A DNA stretch of 48,231 nucleotides from Micrococcaceae bacterium (GCA_013393415.1 JABXHI010000030.1:1-48231); one strand, 5' to 3'. Shown: positions 8,430 to 18,241, counted from the first letter of the stretch. Made by a program: numbers and translations. Notes: generated by a model not told the origin, from the sequence alone.

Positions 8430-9254
8430 TCATTCACGCTTGGGACTAGCAGCTTGGGAAGTGCCACCATCCACAGCGGTCCAGCCGCCATCAACCGTCA
8501 ACACTGATCCGGTGACATAACTCGCGGCATCCGACGCAAGGTATACCAGCGCTCCAACGAGTTCTTCCGGCTGGGCCCAGCGGCCGATCGCAGACTGAGA
8601 GATATAGCGTTGATTCCATTCCGCATCGTCGCGGACCTGTTGCGTCAGAGGTGTGGCCACGACGCCGGGAGCTACTGCGTTCACCCGGACGCCATGCGAT
8701 GAGAACTCACTTGCTGCGGAACGAACTAACGACTCCACGGCTGCCTTTGTCGCGCCGTAAACACCTTGCCCGGGCTCTACGACACGGCTGCGAATGGAAG
8801 AAAGCACAACGATTGAGCCGCGTTGATGCTGCACCATGGAGTCGCCGAAAGCACGAAGAACCCAGAAAGTAGCTTTCAGGTTGAGGTCGATCACCGAATC
8901 CACTTCCTGGCTCGAATACTCCAATATGGATTTCCGAACATTCATGGCCGGGGTATGAATGAGCACGTCCGGGTGTCCAAATCGTTGTGGCGCCGCCGCG
9001 ACTGCCGCTGCGTCAGTAACGTCCAGGACTTCAGCACGTACAAGGGCTTCTCCCCCGCCGGCGCCCAACTGTCTCTGGCACAGCGTGGCCGTTTCCTCGG
9101 CAGCAACTACATCCCGATCTACACAGATCACGGATGCACCATGAGCTACAAGGGCCAAAGCGGCTTCACGGCCAAGACCAGACCCCGCGCCGACAACAAC
9201 AGCACGTTTGTTGTCCAAGCGAAAAAGTCTTGAGTAATCAACACCATGATTCAT
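8430..9254 (-). CDS. SDR-family oxidoreductase
   Basis: Classical short-chain dehydrogenase/reductase of 274 residues using NAD(P). The cofactor loop GAGSGLG is at residues 22-28, and an Asp after the second beta strand (CVDRD) suggests NAD preference. The active site is Ser152/153 in LSSIRSR, Tyr166 and Lys170 in YGATK. The C-terminus carries YVTGSVLTVDGGW, typical of the family. The start at 9254 is supported by GAGGAG about 9 bases upstream. It follows the aldehyde dehydrogenase gene by 13 bases and is probably co-transcribed with it. The substrate is unknown; a hydroxy- or keto-intermediate of the neighbouring catabolic locus is plausible. Confidence 0.88.
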   Translation of the reverse strand: MNHGVDYSRLFRLDNKRAVVVGAGSGLGREAALALVAHGASVICVDRDVVAAEETATLCQRQLGAGGGEALVRAEVLDVTDAAAVAAAPQRFGHPDVLIHTPAMNVRKSILEYSSQEVDSVIDLNLKATFWVLRAFGDSMVQHQRGSIVVLSSIRSRVVEPGQGVYGATKAAVESLVRSAASEFSSHGVRVNAVAPGVVATPLTQQVRDDAEWNQRYISQSAIGRWAQPEELVGALVYLASDAASYVTGSVLTVDGGWTAVDGGTSQAASPKRE

Positions 9255-9267
9255 TAAATTTTTCTCC

Positions 9268-10764
9268 TCAAACCTTCGGCACACGGACTAACGCCATGCG
9301 TGTTGTGGTGTATTCGCTAGCAGCCCAGCGTGGTCCTTCACGTCCAACGCCGGAATCTTTGACTCCGCCATATGGCATCACGTCAGAACGGAATCCTGGC
9401 ACTTGATTCACGACCACACCGCCGACTTCTAATGTGTCGATCGCTGCATAGGCCTGGGCCAGATCACTCGTATATATTGAGGCTTGTAGACCATAGCGAG
9501 AATCGTTGGCGACCCGAATTGCTTCATCGAAATCGCCCACACGGCGAAGACACACCACGGGTGCGAAAATTTCCTCGTCCCAGAGCAAATGTCCGTCGGG
9601 GACATCAACCAAAACTTGAGGCGTGACTAGAGACCCGGGGGTTTGGACCAAATCCGATGATATCGGTGCCTCTGCTAATACGCTGGCGCCTTGGCGCAAC
9701 GCGTCTTCGATCTGTCCAAGTACCCGATCACGTGAAGCATTGTTTATCAGCGCTGCAACATCAGTTTCCTCGAACCGCGGGTCTCCCACCCTTACTCCAG
9801 ACACAGCTTCACGAAGCCGCTCTTCAAACGAAGCATCAACGTCATCAAGAACGATCAACCGTTGAACCGCGATGCAGGCCTGCCCATTGGCATAAAATCC
9901 TCCCCGGACTACTGCTTCAACAACTTCATCGAGGTCGGCACTGCCGGTGACAATCATGGCTGCGTTAGAGCCCAGTTCTAAGACTGCTTTCCTGGGTGCG
10001 GCTGAAGCCGCGATCGTATGACCGACTGCTGCTGAGCCAGTAAAGGAAACCACTGCAGCTCTCGCATCGCTTACCAACGCCTGCCCGACCTCGGGACCAC
10101 CTGTTGTGCATTGCACAATGCCGCGGGCCAAACCGTTCTCGTGCAGCGCCTCACGTATTATCGCTGTCAACCAAAGCACGGATAACGGTGCGGTAGGAGC
10201 AGGTTTGAGCACAACGGGAGCACCAACAGTAAGCGCCGGAGCGACTTTGTGGCTAGCCAACAGTAAGGGATAGTTAAAGCCTGAGATACCGACGACGACT
10301 CCGAGCGGAACCTCGCGGTACCAGGCCACCATATCTTCGCCACCTGGCTGGAGATCCACGGGCACAAGTTCACCCTGATCACGCCCTACTTCCTCAGCAG
10401 CAGCTTCCCAGCAACTCAGCGTCCGATTGACCTCTGTTCGACAATCCTTGCGTGGTTTCCCTGTTTCGCTGATCAGCAGGTCAACAAGGTCGTCACTTCG
10501 ATCCGCCAGTTTGGCGGCACAGGCCCGGATCAGTGACTTTCGAGTGTGCGCGTTCGTCTGTGCGAATGTAACCCTATGGCCTTCAGCGGCATCCATGGCT
10601 GTAGTGGCCATCGCTTCCGTGCCTTGGGCTACTTCTGTGAGCAGATGTTGAGTCCAGACCTCGTTGATAGCGTCAGTTGACGCCGTTTCCACCCAATCTT
10701 CTCCGATCGGCAAGCCGCGCGGGACTTCTTCACTGAACCTTAACGGCACTGCGTGTGTGGTCAT
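9268..10764 (-). CDS. Aldehyde dehydrogenase family protein
   Basis: NAD(P)-dependent aldehyde dehydrogenase superfamily enzyme, 498 residues. Visible are the cofactor-binding segment GVVVGISGFNYPLLLA, the VVLKPAP motif, FTGSAAVG, the general-base Glu263 in LELGSNA and the catalytic Cys297 in NGQACIA. The motif set resembles benzaldehyde or succinate-semialdehyde type enzymes more than CoA-acylating ones, because the Glu is kept. The start at 10764 follows GGAGGAG by about 6 bases. It is first in a minus-strand pair with the SDR and is divergent from the isopropylmalate-dehydrogenase-like gene. A promoter overlapping a palindromic operator lies in the gap. Confidence 0.9.
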   Translation of the reverse strand: MTTHAVPLRFSEEVPRGLPIGEDWVETASTDAINEVWTQHLLTEVAQGTEAMATTAMDAAEGHRVTFAQTNAHTRKSLIRACAAKLADRSDDLVDLLISETGKPRKDCRTEVNRTLSCWEAAAEEVGRDQGELVPVDLQPGGEDMVAWYREVPLGVVVGISGFNYPLLLASHKVAPALTVGAPVVLKPAPTAPLSVLWLTAIIREALHENGLARGIVQCTTGGPEVGQALVSDARAAVVSFTGSAAVGHTIAASAAPRKAVLELGSNAAMIVTGSADLDEVVEAVVRGGFYANGQACIAVQRLIVLDDVDASFEERLREAVSGVRVGDPRFEETDVAALINNASRDRVLGQIEDALRQGASVLAEAPISSDLVQTPGSLVTPQVLVDVPDGHLLWDEEIFAPVVCLRRVGDFDEAIRVANDSRYGLQASIYTSDLAQAYAAIDTLEVGGVVVNQVPGFRSDVMPYGGVKDSGVGREGPRWAASEYTTTRMALVRVPKV

Positions 10765-10791
10765 CACCTGCTCCTCCACTGAAGCGACATA

Positions 10792-10838
10792 TTGCTGTAA
10801 GATACATCACAGTGTATAACTTGTCAGACCAGTTGCAA
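10792..10838. promoter_or_regulatory. Divergent overlapping promoters around a GntR-type operator
   Basis: Plus strand: TTGCTG (10792-10797), 17-base spacer, TATAAC (10815-10820). Minus strand: TTGCAA (10833-10838), 16-base spacer, TACACT (10811-10816). Between and over them lies the palindrome AACTTGTCAGACCAGTT (10818-10834), which covers the plus-strand start site and the minus-strand spacer. This is the layout of a repressor controlling both directions. The same palindrome occurs at 14742-14758 next to the GntR gene. Confidence 0.6.
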
Positions 10839-10918
10839 AGCAGAGATTTATCCGGGCGCTCCAGCACTGGTTCAAAAACACGAACACGCCCCACAAAGAC
10901 ATCAGGAGAGGTTCATTT

Positions 10919-12082
10919 ATGGACAATCGAGAATCACATATCACCGAAGGTCACAACGCAAACCGCGCAGTGAACATTGCCATGCTCGGTGGCGATGGAA
11001 TTGGCCCTGAAGTCGTGCAAGCCACGCGGCCTGTCATAGACGGGCTCGCGAATCGCTCAGATCTCGGCATCACATTCAACCTCACGGACATTAACTACTC
11101 CGGCAGCGATTACGAACAACACGGTACACTTTTCGAGCACAACCTTGCCGCGAGACTCCAGAGCAACGATCTGGTGTTATTCGGTGCACTAGGGACCCCT
11201 TCGATTGCGCCGGGCATTCTTGAACGCGGTGTGATCCTGGCGATGCGCACGGCCTTCGACCAGGCTGTCAATGTACGCCCGGTACGGCTTTATCCGGGAG
11301 TTTCCTCTCCAGTACAAGGCGTCACGCCCGAGTCTTGCGATATCGTCTTTGTCCGCGAGAATCTGGAAGGGTCCTACGCTGCAGGTGGTTCATCCGTTCA
11401 CGATAATACTGAGCGTGAAGTCGCCATCCAGGAGTCGATCAGCACAGCCTCCACCATACGACGCACTGTGCACTATGCGTTTTCACTTGCCCAGAATCGT
11501 CGAAAAAAGCTTACGCTCTGCCACAAATCAAATATCCTTCGCGCTGCCGGGGCTCTCTGGCAACGCATAGTTGATGAAGAATCCCAACATTTTCCAGACG
11601 TCGAAGTGGATTACGTCAACGCGGATGCCATGTGCCTACACCTGCCGCTGAGCCCGGATCGATTTGATGTGGTCGTCACCGACAATCTCTTCGGCGACAT
11701 CCTCACAGATCTGGGTGCAATGGTACAAGGCGGCATCGGACTAGCAGCTAGCGCAAATATCAATGTAGAACGGACAGCTCCGACGATGATCGAAGGGGTG
11801 CATGGCTCTGCGCCAGATATTGCAGGGAGAGGTTGGGCCAGCCCGTACGCGACGATGTTGTCCTTAGCGATGGGGTTAGCCCACTACGGACACGTACAAG
11901 CTGCTCAAGCCATCGAAAACGCCGTGGCTGCTGAAATACGCTCCCAACCCATCATCTCGGGATCCGACCTTCCAGGCGGCACCCAGGGTGTGGGAGAACG
12001 TGTCGCCGAACGCGTCACACGTGCAGACAGTAGCCAACTCCCAGGTTCCTTATTCGACGGCCTCGCACTGTCACCCTCGTAA
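10919..12082 (+). CDS. Isocitrate/isopropylmalate dehydrogenase family protein (LeuB- or tartrate-dehydrogenase-like)
   Basis: Metal- and NAD-dependent beta-decarboxylating dehydrogenase of 387 residues. Seen are AMLGGDGIGPEVVQ at the start, FVRENLEGSYAAGG, LCHKSNILRAA with the catalytic Lys, the metal-binding DNLFGDILTDLGAM, and EGVHGSAPDIAGRG. The family includes 3-isopropylmalate, tartrate/D-malate and homoisocitrate dehydrogenases. The catabolic setting next to amidase, ABC transporter and GntR genes makes a tartrate/malate-like or dedicated role more likely than leucine synthesis; this is inference. The start is at ATG 10919 after AGGAGAGG. It ends 23 bases before the convergent ilvB stop. 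Confidence 0.85.
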   Translation: MDNRESHITEGHNANRAVNIAMLGGDGIGPEVVQATRPVIDGLANRSDLGITFNLTDINYSGSDYEQHGTLFEHNLAARLQSNDLVLFGALGTPSIAPGILERGVILAMRTAFDQAVNVRPVRLYPGVSSPVQGVTPESCDIVFVRENLEGSYAAGGSSVHDNTEREVAIQESISTASTIRRTVHYAFSLAQNRRKKLTLCHKSNILRAAGALWQRIVDEESQHFPDVEVDYVNADAMCLHLPLSPDRFDVVVTDNLFGDILTDLGAMVQGGIGLAASANINVERTAPTMIEGVHGSAPDIAGRGWASPYATMLSLAMGLAHYGHVQAAQAIENAVAAEIRSQPIISGSDLPGGTQGVGERVAERVTRADSSQLPGSLFDGLALSPS

Positions 12083-12105
12083 AGCAACTCAACCACGGGA
12101 TCGGC

Positions 12106-13935
12106 TTATGCGTCGTCGTCCCATTCCGGAGTCATATCGCGAGCCACCTGGATGTCACTGTTCGACACCCCGGCTGGAACCATCGGCCACACCATAGAGT
12201 TCCGACTGACGATAAAATCAATGACCACCGGTCGATCGTGAATTTCCATAGCTTGTGCTATCACCGCATCGATGTCTTCCTCGCGTTCACATCGCAGCCC
12301 AACACAACCATAGGACTTGGCAAGCATGACAAAGTCTGGAATCCGTACGGGCTGCTGTTCCTGTTGCCCAATATGGTCGCTCACCTTGTTGAGTTGCGAG
12401 TTTGAATAGCGCGCGTCGTAATACAGGGTCTGCCACTGTCGTACCATCCCCAGCGACGAATTATTGATGATGGCGACTTTAATGGGGATGTTATTGATCG
12501 CACAGGTGGCGAGTTCTTGGTTCGTCATTTGGAAACAGCCGTCGCCATCAATGGCCCAAACCGTTCGGTCTGGGTTACCGACTTGAGCACCCATCGCCGC
12601 CGGTATCGAGTAGCCCATCGTTCCGAGACCGCCAGAATTGAGCCACTGACGCGGCCGCTCATACTGAATGAACTGAGATGACCACATCTGGTGTTGTCCG
12701 ACACCCGCTACGTAGACAGCTTCTGGTCCTGTGGCCTCCCCAATTTTTTCAATAACCTGTTGAGGCGCGATGCCGCCATCTTCTGGTGTTGTCCAGCCCA
12801 GCGGATACGCGTTGCGCAACCTGTTGAGTTGAAGCCACCAATCCTCTAGTTTCGGTGCCCCATACTGGGTAAAGACGTCTTTGACGGTGGTGTGCAGCTC
12901 GGGAAGCACCTGGTCCAATGACCCGAGAATTGGCACATCAGCCAGGCGGTTTTTGGACAGTTCCGCCGGGTCGACGTCTACGTGAATAACTCTTGCTTCC
13001 GGGGCAAAACTGTCGAGCTTGCCCGTGACTCGGTCGTCGAAGCGAGCGCCGAGTGTGATGAGCAGATCAGCCTGCTGCAGCGCTCCCACGGCAGCGACTG
13101 CACCGTGCATTCCCGGCATGCCCAGGTTCAGGCGATCCGAATCAGGGAAGGCACCGCGGGCCATCAGGGTAGTGACAACCGGTGCACCGACCGTTTGCGC
13201 CAGAGCTCGAAATGGTTCAGAAGCATTCGCTTTGATGATGCCGCCGCCGATATAGAAAACGGGACGTTTGGCCGCTTGGATGTGCTCTGCAGCACTGCGA
13301 ATGCGTCGCATGCTTTCGTGGTTTTGCACCTCTGGCTCCGCCTGGTCGCACCTGGGCGGCCAGCGAAACGTGGTAAGTCCATTCTGCGCAGTTTTTGTGA
13401 CGTCGACCAACACTGGGCCGGGGCGCCCCGAGGAGGCCAGCTGAAAGGCCTCCGCCATAACCTTTGGTATTTCATCAGCGTCGGTTACGAGATAGGCGTG
13501 CTTCGTGATGGGGGCGGCGATGTTCAGCATGTCGGCCTCTTGAAAGGCGTCGGTACCAAGAACCTCCGCGTTAACTTGTCCGGTAATTGCGACCATCGGA
13601 ACAGAATCCATATCGGCGTCGGCAAGCGGGGTCACGAGGTTTGTCGCTCCTGGCCCCGACGTAGCAAGGCACACGCCGACCTCTCCGGTAACCATCGCGT
13701 AGCCCTGGGCCGCGTGCCCTGCGCCCTGCTCATGTCGCACGAGGATGTGGTTCATTGACGAATCCATCAGGGCATCATAGGTAGGCAGAATCGCTCCACC
13801 TGGGATACCAAATATGTGCTGGACGCCCAGGCGCTCTAGGCTACGGATAAGGGCTTCGGCGCCTGACATATGCGCAGGCTCCATGGCTTGATCCCGCTCA
13901 TCCATGCGCAATTGCACCGCCGCTGTTCTACTCAT
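12106..13935 (-). CDS. ilvB: Acetolactate synthase, catalytic (large) subunit
   Basis: ThDP-, FAD- and Mg-dependent enzyme condensing pyruvate with pyruvate or 2-ketobutyrate. The 609-residue protein has the catalytic Glu69 in [17 protein letters not shown] and the FAD-domain segment [15 protein letters not shown]. The ThDP/Mg motif [19 protein letters not shown] and the [14 protein letters not shown] segment are also present; the latter is characteristic of true acetohydroxyacid synthases rather than glyoxylate carboligase. ATG 13935 has AGGA five bases upstream. A GTG at 13974 overlapping the stop of the GntR gene is an alternative start. No small regulatory subunit (ilvN) or ilvC follows, and the gene is in an operon with a GntR regulator. 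It may therefore be a specialised paralogue in a catabolic locus. Confidence 0.9.
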   Translation of the reverse strand: MSRTAAVQLRMDERDQAMEPAHMSGAEALIRSLERLGVQHIFGIPGGAILPTYDALMDSSMNHILVRHEQGAGHAAQGYAMVTGEVGVCLATSGPGATNLVTPLADADMDSVPMVAITGQVNAEVLGTDAFQEADMLNIAAPITKHAYLVTDADEIPKVMAEAFQLASSGRPGPVLVDVTKTAQNGLTTFRWPPRCDQAEPEVQNHESMRRIRSAAEHIQAAKRPVFYIGGGIIKANASEPFRALAQTVGAPVVTTLMARGAFPDSDRLNLGMPGMHGAVAAVGALQQADLLITLGARFDDRVTGKLDSFAPEARVIHVDVDPAELSKNRLADVPILGSLDQVLPELHTTVKDVFTQYGAPKLEDWWLQLNRLRNAYPLGWTTPEDGGIAPQQVIEKIGEATGPEAVYVAGVGQHQMWSSQFIQYERPRQWLNSGGLGTMGYSIPAAMGAQVGNPDRTVWAIDGDGCFQMTNQELATCAINNIPIKVAIINNSSLGMVRQWQTLYYDARYSNSQLNKVSDHIGQQEQQPVRIPDFVMLAKSYGCVGLRCEREEDIDAVIAQAMEIHDRPVVIDFIVSRNSMVWPMVPAGVSNSDIQVARDMTPEWDDDA

Positions 13936-13970
13936 GTTTTTCCTAACGCGTTCATGTCTCACGGATAACT

Positions 13971-14723
13971 TCACGGTGCCAAAGCACGCAATGTTTCTGC
14001 CTCTTCAGCCGATACTTGATCCGCAAACCGTTCCCAAAGGCTGCGCCGAACCCAAGCACTTGCGCCAGCGCTGTCGCCGTTTTCGATCAGTTCAACTAAG
14101 ACTTGGTCACGTGATAGCGAATCTTGCGACGAATTCTGCGATGCAGTCTCCGTGGCGATCATTTGGACAATCGACTCCCGAACCGCCTGGCCGATGGCTA
14201 CCAGCAGGTCATTGCCGGTGAGGCGCCAGATGGCCTCATGCAGTGCGGCGTCGGCTCGGGCAAATGCTATGGAATCACCCGTGACATGTTTTTCCATTTC
14301 GGCCAGATGGCCCCGCAGCTCCGCAATATCCGATGACTCGGCAAGATGAGCTGCGATCGAACAGGCAGTGCCGTCCAAACTCATGCGAAGGTGCACGAGG
14401 TCGCTGACCGTGCTGTTTCCTAATCGCACTATTTGGGTGAGGTCACGCTCGACGATTTCTGGAGAAGGCTGGATAATGCGTGGACCTGCACGACCTCCAG
14501 GGCGCAATAACAGCAACCCTCTAGATTCCAAGACCCTCAAGGCTTCGCGAACCGTAGACCGGCTGACGTTAAACTGTTCCATCATTTCCCGCTCGCTGGG
14601 CAGATGATCGCCGAGGCCTAATTTTCCAGCCAAGAGAGCATCTTCTACCTGTTCTACGATCCGCTCATACGTCCTGGTACCCACTGCGGGAGTGAAGCCG
14701 ATTTTTTCGGTCAATGCGCTCAC
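13971..14723 (-). CDS. GntR-family transcriptional regulator (FadR/FCD type)
   Basis: DNA-binding regulator of 250 residues. The winged-helix domain is at about residues 15-85, with the signature [20 protein letters not shown]. It is followed by an all-helical FCD ligand-binding domain (about 95-230) with the metal/effector-site pattern [15 protein letters not shown]. The GTG start at 14723 has only a weak ribosome site. It is the first gene of the minus-strand unit with ilvB and is divergent from the ABC transporter operon. A palindrome typical of FadR-subfamily operators lies 19 bases upstream, and a second copy lies between the aldehyde dehydrogenase and LeuB-like genes. It probably represses itself and the surrounding locus until an organic-acid-like effector binds. 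Confidence 0.92.
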   Translation of the reverse strand: MSALTEKIGFTPAVGTRTYERIVEQVEDALLAGKLGLGDHLPSEREMMEQFNVSRSTVREALRVLESRGLLLLRPGGRAGPRIIQPSPEIVERDLTQIVRLGNSTVSDLVHLRMSLDGTACSIAAHLAESSDIAELRGHLAEMEKHVTGDSIAFARADAALHEAIWRLTGNDLLVAIGQAVRESIVQMIATETASQNSSQDSLSRDQVLVELIENGDSAGASAWVRRSLWERFADQVSAEEAETLRALAP

Positions 14724-14741
14724 CTATCTCGAAAGTTCAGC

Positions 14742-14807
14742 AACTGGTCCGACCAGTCTTGCATAACACTTTAACATGATGTTAGATGTATCACACTAAG
14801 TTCTCAA
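14742..14807. promoter_or_regulatory. GntR operator with back-to-back promoters (gntR / ABC transporter)
   Basis: The palindrome AACTGGTCCGACCAGTC (14742-14758) matches the site at 10818-10834. Plus strand, for the ABC operon: TTGCAT (14759-14764), 17 bases, TTAGAT (14782-14787), so the operator touches the -35 box. Minus strand, for gntR: TTGAGA (14802-14807), 17 bases, TAACAT (14779-14784), so the operator lies just downstream of the start site. A second palindrome, TAACATGATGTTA (14772-14784), sits between the two promoters. Confidence 0.6.
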
Positions 14808-14839
14808 CAATGCAGCCGAAGCCAGATGCGGAGTAAAAC

Positions 14840-16396
14840 ATGTCGCACGGAGACTCAAACGACTCACAAGGCATATCACGACGAACCTTGTTAGCGTCGG
14901 CGCTGGGTGTCCCAATTCTTCTCACGGCATGCAGCGCGGGGCACACCACGATCTCGGATCCAGCAGACGTCGCAGGTGATGCAGTCTCTATTGGCTTAAC
15001 CGGCCCGCCGTCGAGCTTAGATTTCACGACAACGGATGGTTCTGCTATCCCTCTGGTCTTGATGGGCAACGTTTTCGAAGGGCTCGTGCGCATAGATTCT
15101 GATGGCGAGTTGCAACCACTCCTTGCTCAAGATTGGCAGCTCTCCGACGACCGTCTAACCTACACGTTCGATTTACGAACCGACGTCCAATTTTCCAACG
15201 GCGACCCATTCGATGCCGACAGCGCCGTCTTTTCAATAGAGCGGGTCCAATCTGATGCCTGGACCAATGGGCTCGCTTCTGGCATGGAGATCGTCGAATC
15301 GGCCACCGCCGAAAGCCGTCACAGTCTTCGAGTCACGCTATCCGAACCGAGTAACAGCTGGTTGTGGTCCATGGGGACTCTCATCGGGGCGATGATGACA
15401 AACAGCGGGGTGGACGACCTTGCCAGTAACCCCGTAGGAACTGGCCCATTCCTCGTGGATGCCTGGTCGCCTAGTCAATCGCTGCGTTTCGTCGAGAACC
15501 CAGATTACTGGGGTCAACCTCCTGCAAGTAGCACGGTGATCGTGCAGTATTTTGCCGATGCTACAGCCAGCACAAACGCCCTGCAGTACGGCGATATCGA
15601 TGCCGTATATGACATGCAGTCTCCGGAGCTTGCCCCGATATTAGACGATGAACCAGATCTGGAAATCGAAACCGGCACAACCACCGGCCAAGTCATGCTC
15701 TCCATGAACCCGCGCCAGGCTCCCTTCGACGACGTTCGGGTACGACAAGCGGTCATGTACGCCGTTGACCGGCAGGCCATCATCGATACGGCATGGGGTG
15801 GGTTTGGGCTCGATACCGGCGGATCGCCGACTCCAGAAACCGACCCGTGGTTCGTCAAATCTGACATGTACCCTCATGACCCCCAAAAGGCACGAGATCT
15901 GCTGCGTGATGCGGGCGCAACGGATCTCACCGTCCGTTTATCCGTACCCACTCGCCCCTATGCCCAGCAAACCAGCGAGATACTCGTATCCCAGCTGCGC
16001 GACGTGGGGATCCGACTCGTCATCGAGTCTCTTGAGTTCCCTGCACTGTGGCTCGACCAAGTCTTTACTCGTCATGATTACCAAATGAGCATCATTGTCC
16101 ACACCGAGGCACGCGACCTCCCGGTGCTTTTTGGTAGCCCAGAGCACTACCTGGGTTTTGACGACGCAGAAACCCGTGAACTCCTGGCACAAGCTGACAG
16201 CAGCGATCCTCAAGACCAGACGGAAATCATGCGTTCTGCCGTCAACAGGATTATGGAGCAGGCTGCAGCGGACACCCTGTTCATGTTCCCGAATATCATC
16301 GTCCGTCAGCGCAATCTGCAGGGCCTCGCCGTAGATCGGGCAACGGATGAATTGCGGCTCAATAATGTACGACAGACAGCGGGGACACAAGCATGA
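14840..16396 (+). CDS. ABC transporter substrate-binding lipoprotein, family 5 (peptide/nickel/opine type)
   Basis: Extracytoplasmic receptor of an oligopeptide-type ABC importer, 518 residues. The N-terminus has a twin-arginine-like SRRTLLAS (Arg14-Arg15) followed by a lipobox LLTAC with Cys31. It is therefore probably exported folded through Tat and then lipidated. Family-5 features include NVFEGLVRIDSDGELQPLLA, TYTFDLRTDVQFSNGDPFDA and FDDVRVRQAVMYAVDRQAI. The ATG at 14840 follows GGAG by 6 bases. It overlaps the first permease gene by 4 bases. The ligand could be a peptide, amide or other small solute; the downstream amidase suggests an amide. Confidence 0.9.
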   Translation: MSHGDSNDSQGISRRTLLASALGVPILLTACSAGHTTISDPADVAGDAVSIGLTGPPSSLDFTTTDGSAIPLVLMGNVFEGLVRIDSDGELQPLLAQDWQLSDDRLTYTFDLRTDVQFSNGDPFDADSAVFSIERVQSDAWTNGLASGMEIVESATAESRHSLRVTLSEPSNSWLWSMGTLIGAMMTNSGVDDLASNPVGTGPFLVDAWSPSQSLRFVENPDYWGQPPASSTVIVQYFADATASTNALQYGDIDAVYDMQSPELAPILDDEPDLEIETGTTTGQVMLSMNPRQAPFDDVRVRQAVMYAVDRQAIIDTAWGGFGLDTGGSPTPETDPWFVKSDMYPHDPQKARDLLRDAGATDLTVRLSVPTRPYAQQTSEILVSQLRDVGIRLVIESLEFPALWLDQVFTRHDYQMSIIVHTEARDLPVLFGSPEHYLGFDDAETRELLAQADSSDPQDQTEIMRSAVNRIMEQAAADTLFMFPNIIVRQRNLQGLAVDRATDELRLNNVRQTAGTQA

Positions 16397-17343
16397 TTCG
16401 TAGCGCGACCGGCCGTATTATTCGGTTCCTTGTGACCTTAGCCGTGACCTCTGTACTCGTTTTCGCTTTTATGCGCATTCTGCCGGGTGATCCTGCAACG
16501 GTAGTTCTCGGTACAGGAGCCACAGAAGAGGCGCTCGAACGAACGCGGCAGGAATTCGGGTTGGATCGCCCCCTCATCGTGCAGTACTGGGACTGGGTCA
16601 CCGGGATTCCGTTCGGAGACTTTGGGTTCTCCTTTATTACTGGCCAGGATATTAGCCCGATTGTGCTAGACCGTCTTAGCGTCAGCTTGATCCTCGTCAT
16701 TTCAGCGATGCTTTTAGCTCTGGTGATAGCGATACCACTTGGCTCATGGGCTGCGGTCCGACACAGCAAACCGGACGGCATCATGATCTCGTCGGGCACC
16801 CAGATTGGTATTGCGATACCAAATTTCCTCGCAGGAATGCTGCTGATCGGGGTATTTGCTCTTGGACTCGGCTGGCTGCCAGCCAATAGTTGGATGCCGC
16901 CTGCCTATGATGGGATCCAATTTATCCAACATCTCATTCTTCCAGTGACTGCCTTGGCGGCAGTCCAGGCCGCCATTATGACGCGCTATGTGCGCACAGC
17001 AGTGCTCGAAATACTCAGCGAGGACTGGATGCGTACTGCTCGAGCAAAAGGTTTATCTCGCTTTCAGGCCTTGCTTCGGCATGGATTACGCAATGCGGCT
17101 CTTCCCGTGCTCACAGTCACTGGTATTCAGTTAACCACTCTGGTCATCGGAGCCGTAGTCATCGAACAGGTTTTCGTGATACCTGGCATCGGATCGGAAT
17201 TATTGAGTGCTGTTGGGTCACGCGACCTGTTGACGGTTCAGTCCATTGTCATGTTGTTAGCGCTCATCACGTTGACCATCAACTTCATCGTTGACCTTTT
17301 ATACATTTTCCTCGACCCACGTACCGCAGCAACCCAAGGGTGA
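16393..17343 (+). CDS. ABC transporter permease (DppB/OppB family)
   Basis: Inner-membrane permease of 316 residues with about six membrane segments. It begins with a long N-terminal helix and the family pattern FMRILPGDPATVVLG. A cytoplasmic EAA-type loop, RTARAKGLSRFQALLRHGLR near residue 215, contacts the ATPase. FVIPGIGSELLSAVGSRD near the end is typical of DppB. It starts at ATG 16393 within the stop of the binding-protein gene (ATGA overlap). It pairs with the following DppC-like permease. Confidence 0.92.
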   Translation: MIRSATGRIIRFLVTLAVTSVLVFAFMRILPGDPATVVLGTGATEEALERTRQEFGLDRPLIVQYWDWVTGIPFGDFGFSFITGQDISPIVLDRLSVSLILVISAMLLALVIAIPLGSWAAVRHSKPDGIMISSGTQIGIAIPNFLAGMLLIGVFALGLGWLPANSWMPPAYDGIQFIQHLILPVTALAAVQAAIMTRYVRTAVLEILSEDWMRTARAKGLSRFQALLRHGLRNAALPVLTVTGIQLTTLVIGAVVIEQVFVIPGIGSELLSAVGSRDLLTVQSIVMLLALITLTINFIVDLLYIFLDPRTAATQG

Positions 17344-17350
17344 CTCACTG

Positions 17351-18241
17351 ATGCTTAGCACGAACCAAAATGGCGCAGCAGAACAGCCCCCTGCCCCACA
17401 GCATGAAGCCAGGGGTTTCCGAGCGTTCATCCGAAGAATGCCCCTCACCGGAAAAATTGGTTTGGTTATTGTTGCAGCAATCATCCTCACCGCGCTTGTT
17501 GCGTTTGTTTGGACGCCACATGACCCGCTCCAAGCTCGCCCCGATGAAAGTTTGTCTGGCTCGACGTTTCAGCACCCGATGGGGACCGACCGTTACGGCC
17601 GTGACGTGCTGTCCACCGTCATGGAAGGCTCCCAGGTGGCGCTTTTGGTGGGGGTTGTCGCCGTCTCGATCGCAGCCATCATAGGCACGCCTTTAGGGAT
17701 CCTGGCTGCGATGAAACGTGGCTGGGTCGAAGATTTCATCATGCGTAGTGCTGACATTATGCTTGCTTTTCCAGCGCTACTCCTGGCCATTATGACGAGC
17801 GCGATCATGGGTGCAAGTACATTATCTGCCATGATTGCCATTGGGCTCGCCTCCGGGCCAGGTTTTGCTCGCGTGGCCCGAGCAGGGACACTGCAGATCA
17901 TGTCTTCCGATTTTATTGCGGCTGCTCGCAGTGCTGCTCAGCCCGAGCTACGCATCGCCAGACGGCACGTCCTGCCGAATATTTTCGGCCTCGTCATTAT
18001 CCAGTCATCGGTGACGTTCGCGCTTGCCATCCTTGCCGAGGCGGCCTTGAGCTTCTTAGGTCTTGGGACACCGCCGCCAGATCCTTCCTGGGGGCGGATG
18101 CTCCAAAGCGCACAAGATTATCTTTCCATCGCACCACATCTCGCTCTTTGGCCGGGTGCGGCAATCGCTGTGGCCGTATTGGGATTCAACCTTCTTGGCG
18201 ATGGCCTTCGTGACGTACTCGACCCGAAAATGAGAAAGTAG
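17351..18241 (+). CDS. ABC transporter permease (DppC/OppC family)
   Basis: Second permease subunit, 296 residues. It has one N-terminal membrane segment (about 32-53), the DppC signature FQHPMGTDRYGRDVLSTVM, then five more segments. The coupling loop is AARSAAQPELRIARRHVLPN, and the C-terminal end is NLLGDGLRDVLDPKMRK. The ATG at 17351 is chosen because AAGGG lies about 10 bases upstream and the family N-terminus fits; an earlier in-frame ATG overlaps the preceding gene deeply. The ATPase gene starts two bases after the stop. Confidence 0.92.
   Translation: MLSTNQNGAAEQPPAPQHEARGFRAFIRRMPLTGKIGLVIVAAIILTALVAFVWTPHDPLQARPDESLSGSTFQHPMGTDRYGRDVLSTVMEGSQVALLVGVVAVSIAAIIGTPLGILAAMKRGWVEDFIMRSADIMLAFPALLLAIMTSAIMGASTLSAMIAIGLASGPGFARVARAGTLQIMSSDFIAAARSAAQPELRIARRHVLPNIFGLVIIQSSVTFALAILAEAALSFLGLGTPPPDPSWGRMLQSAQDYLSIAPHLALWPGAAIAVAVLGFNLLGDGLRDVLDPKMRK

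Noticed and set aside
12106..13935. Glyoxylate carboligase instead of acetolactate synthase
   Set aside because: The catalytic Glu69 is present and the VRQWQ and FDDRVTG segments match acetolactate synthases; glyoxylate carboligase lacks this Glu.
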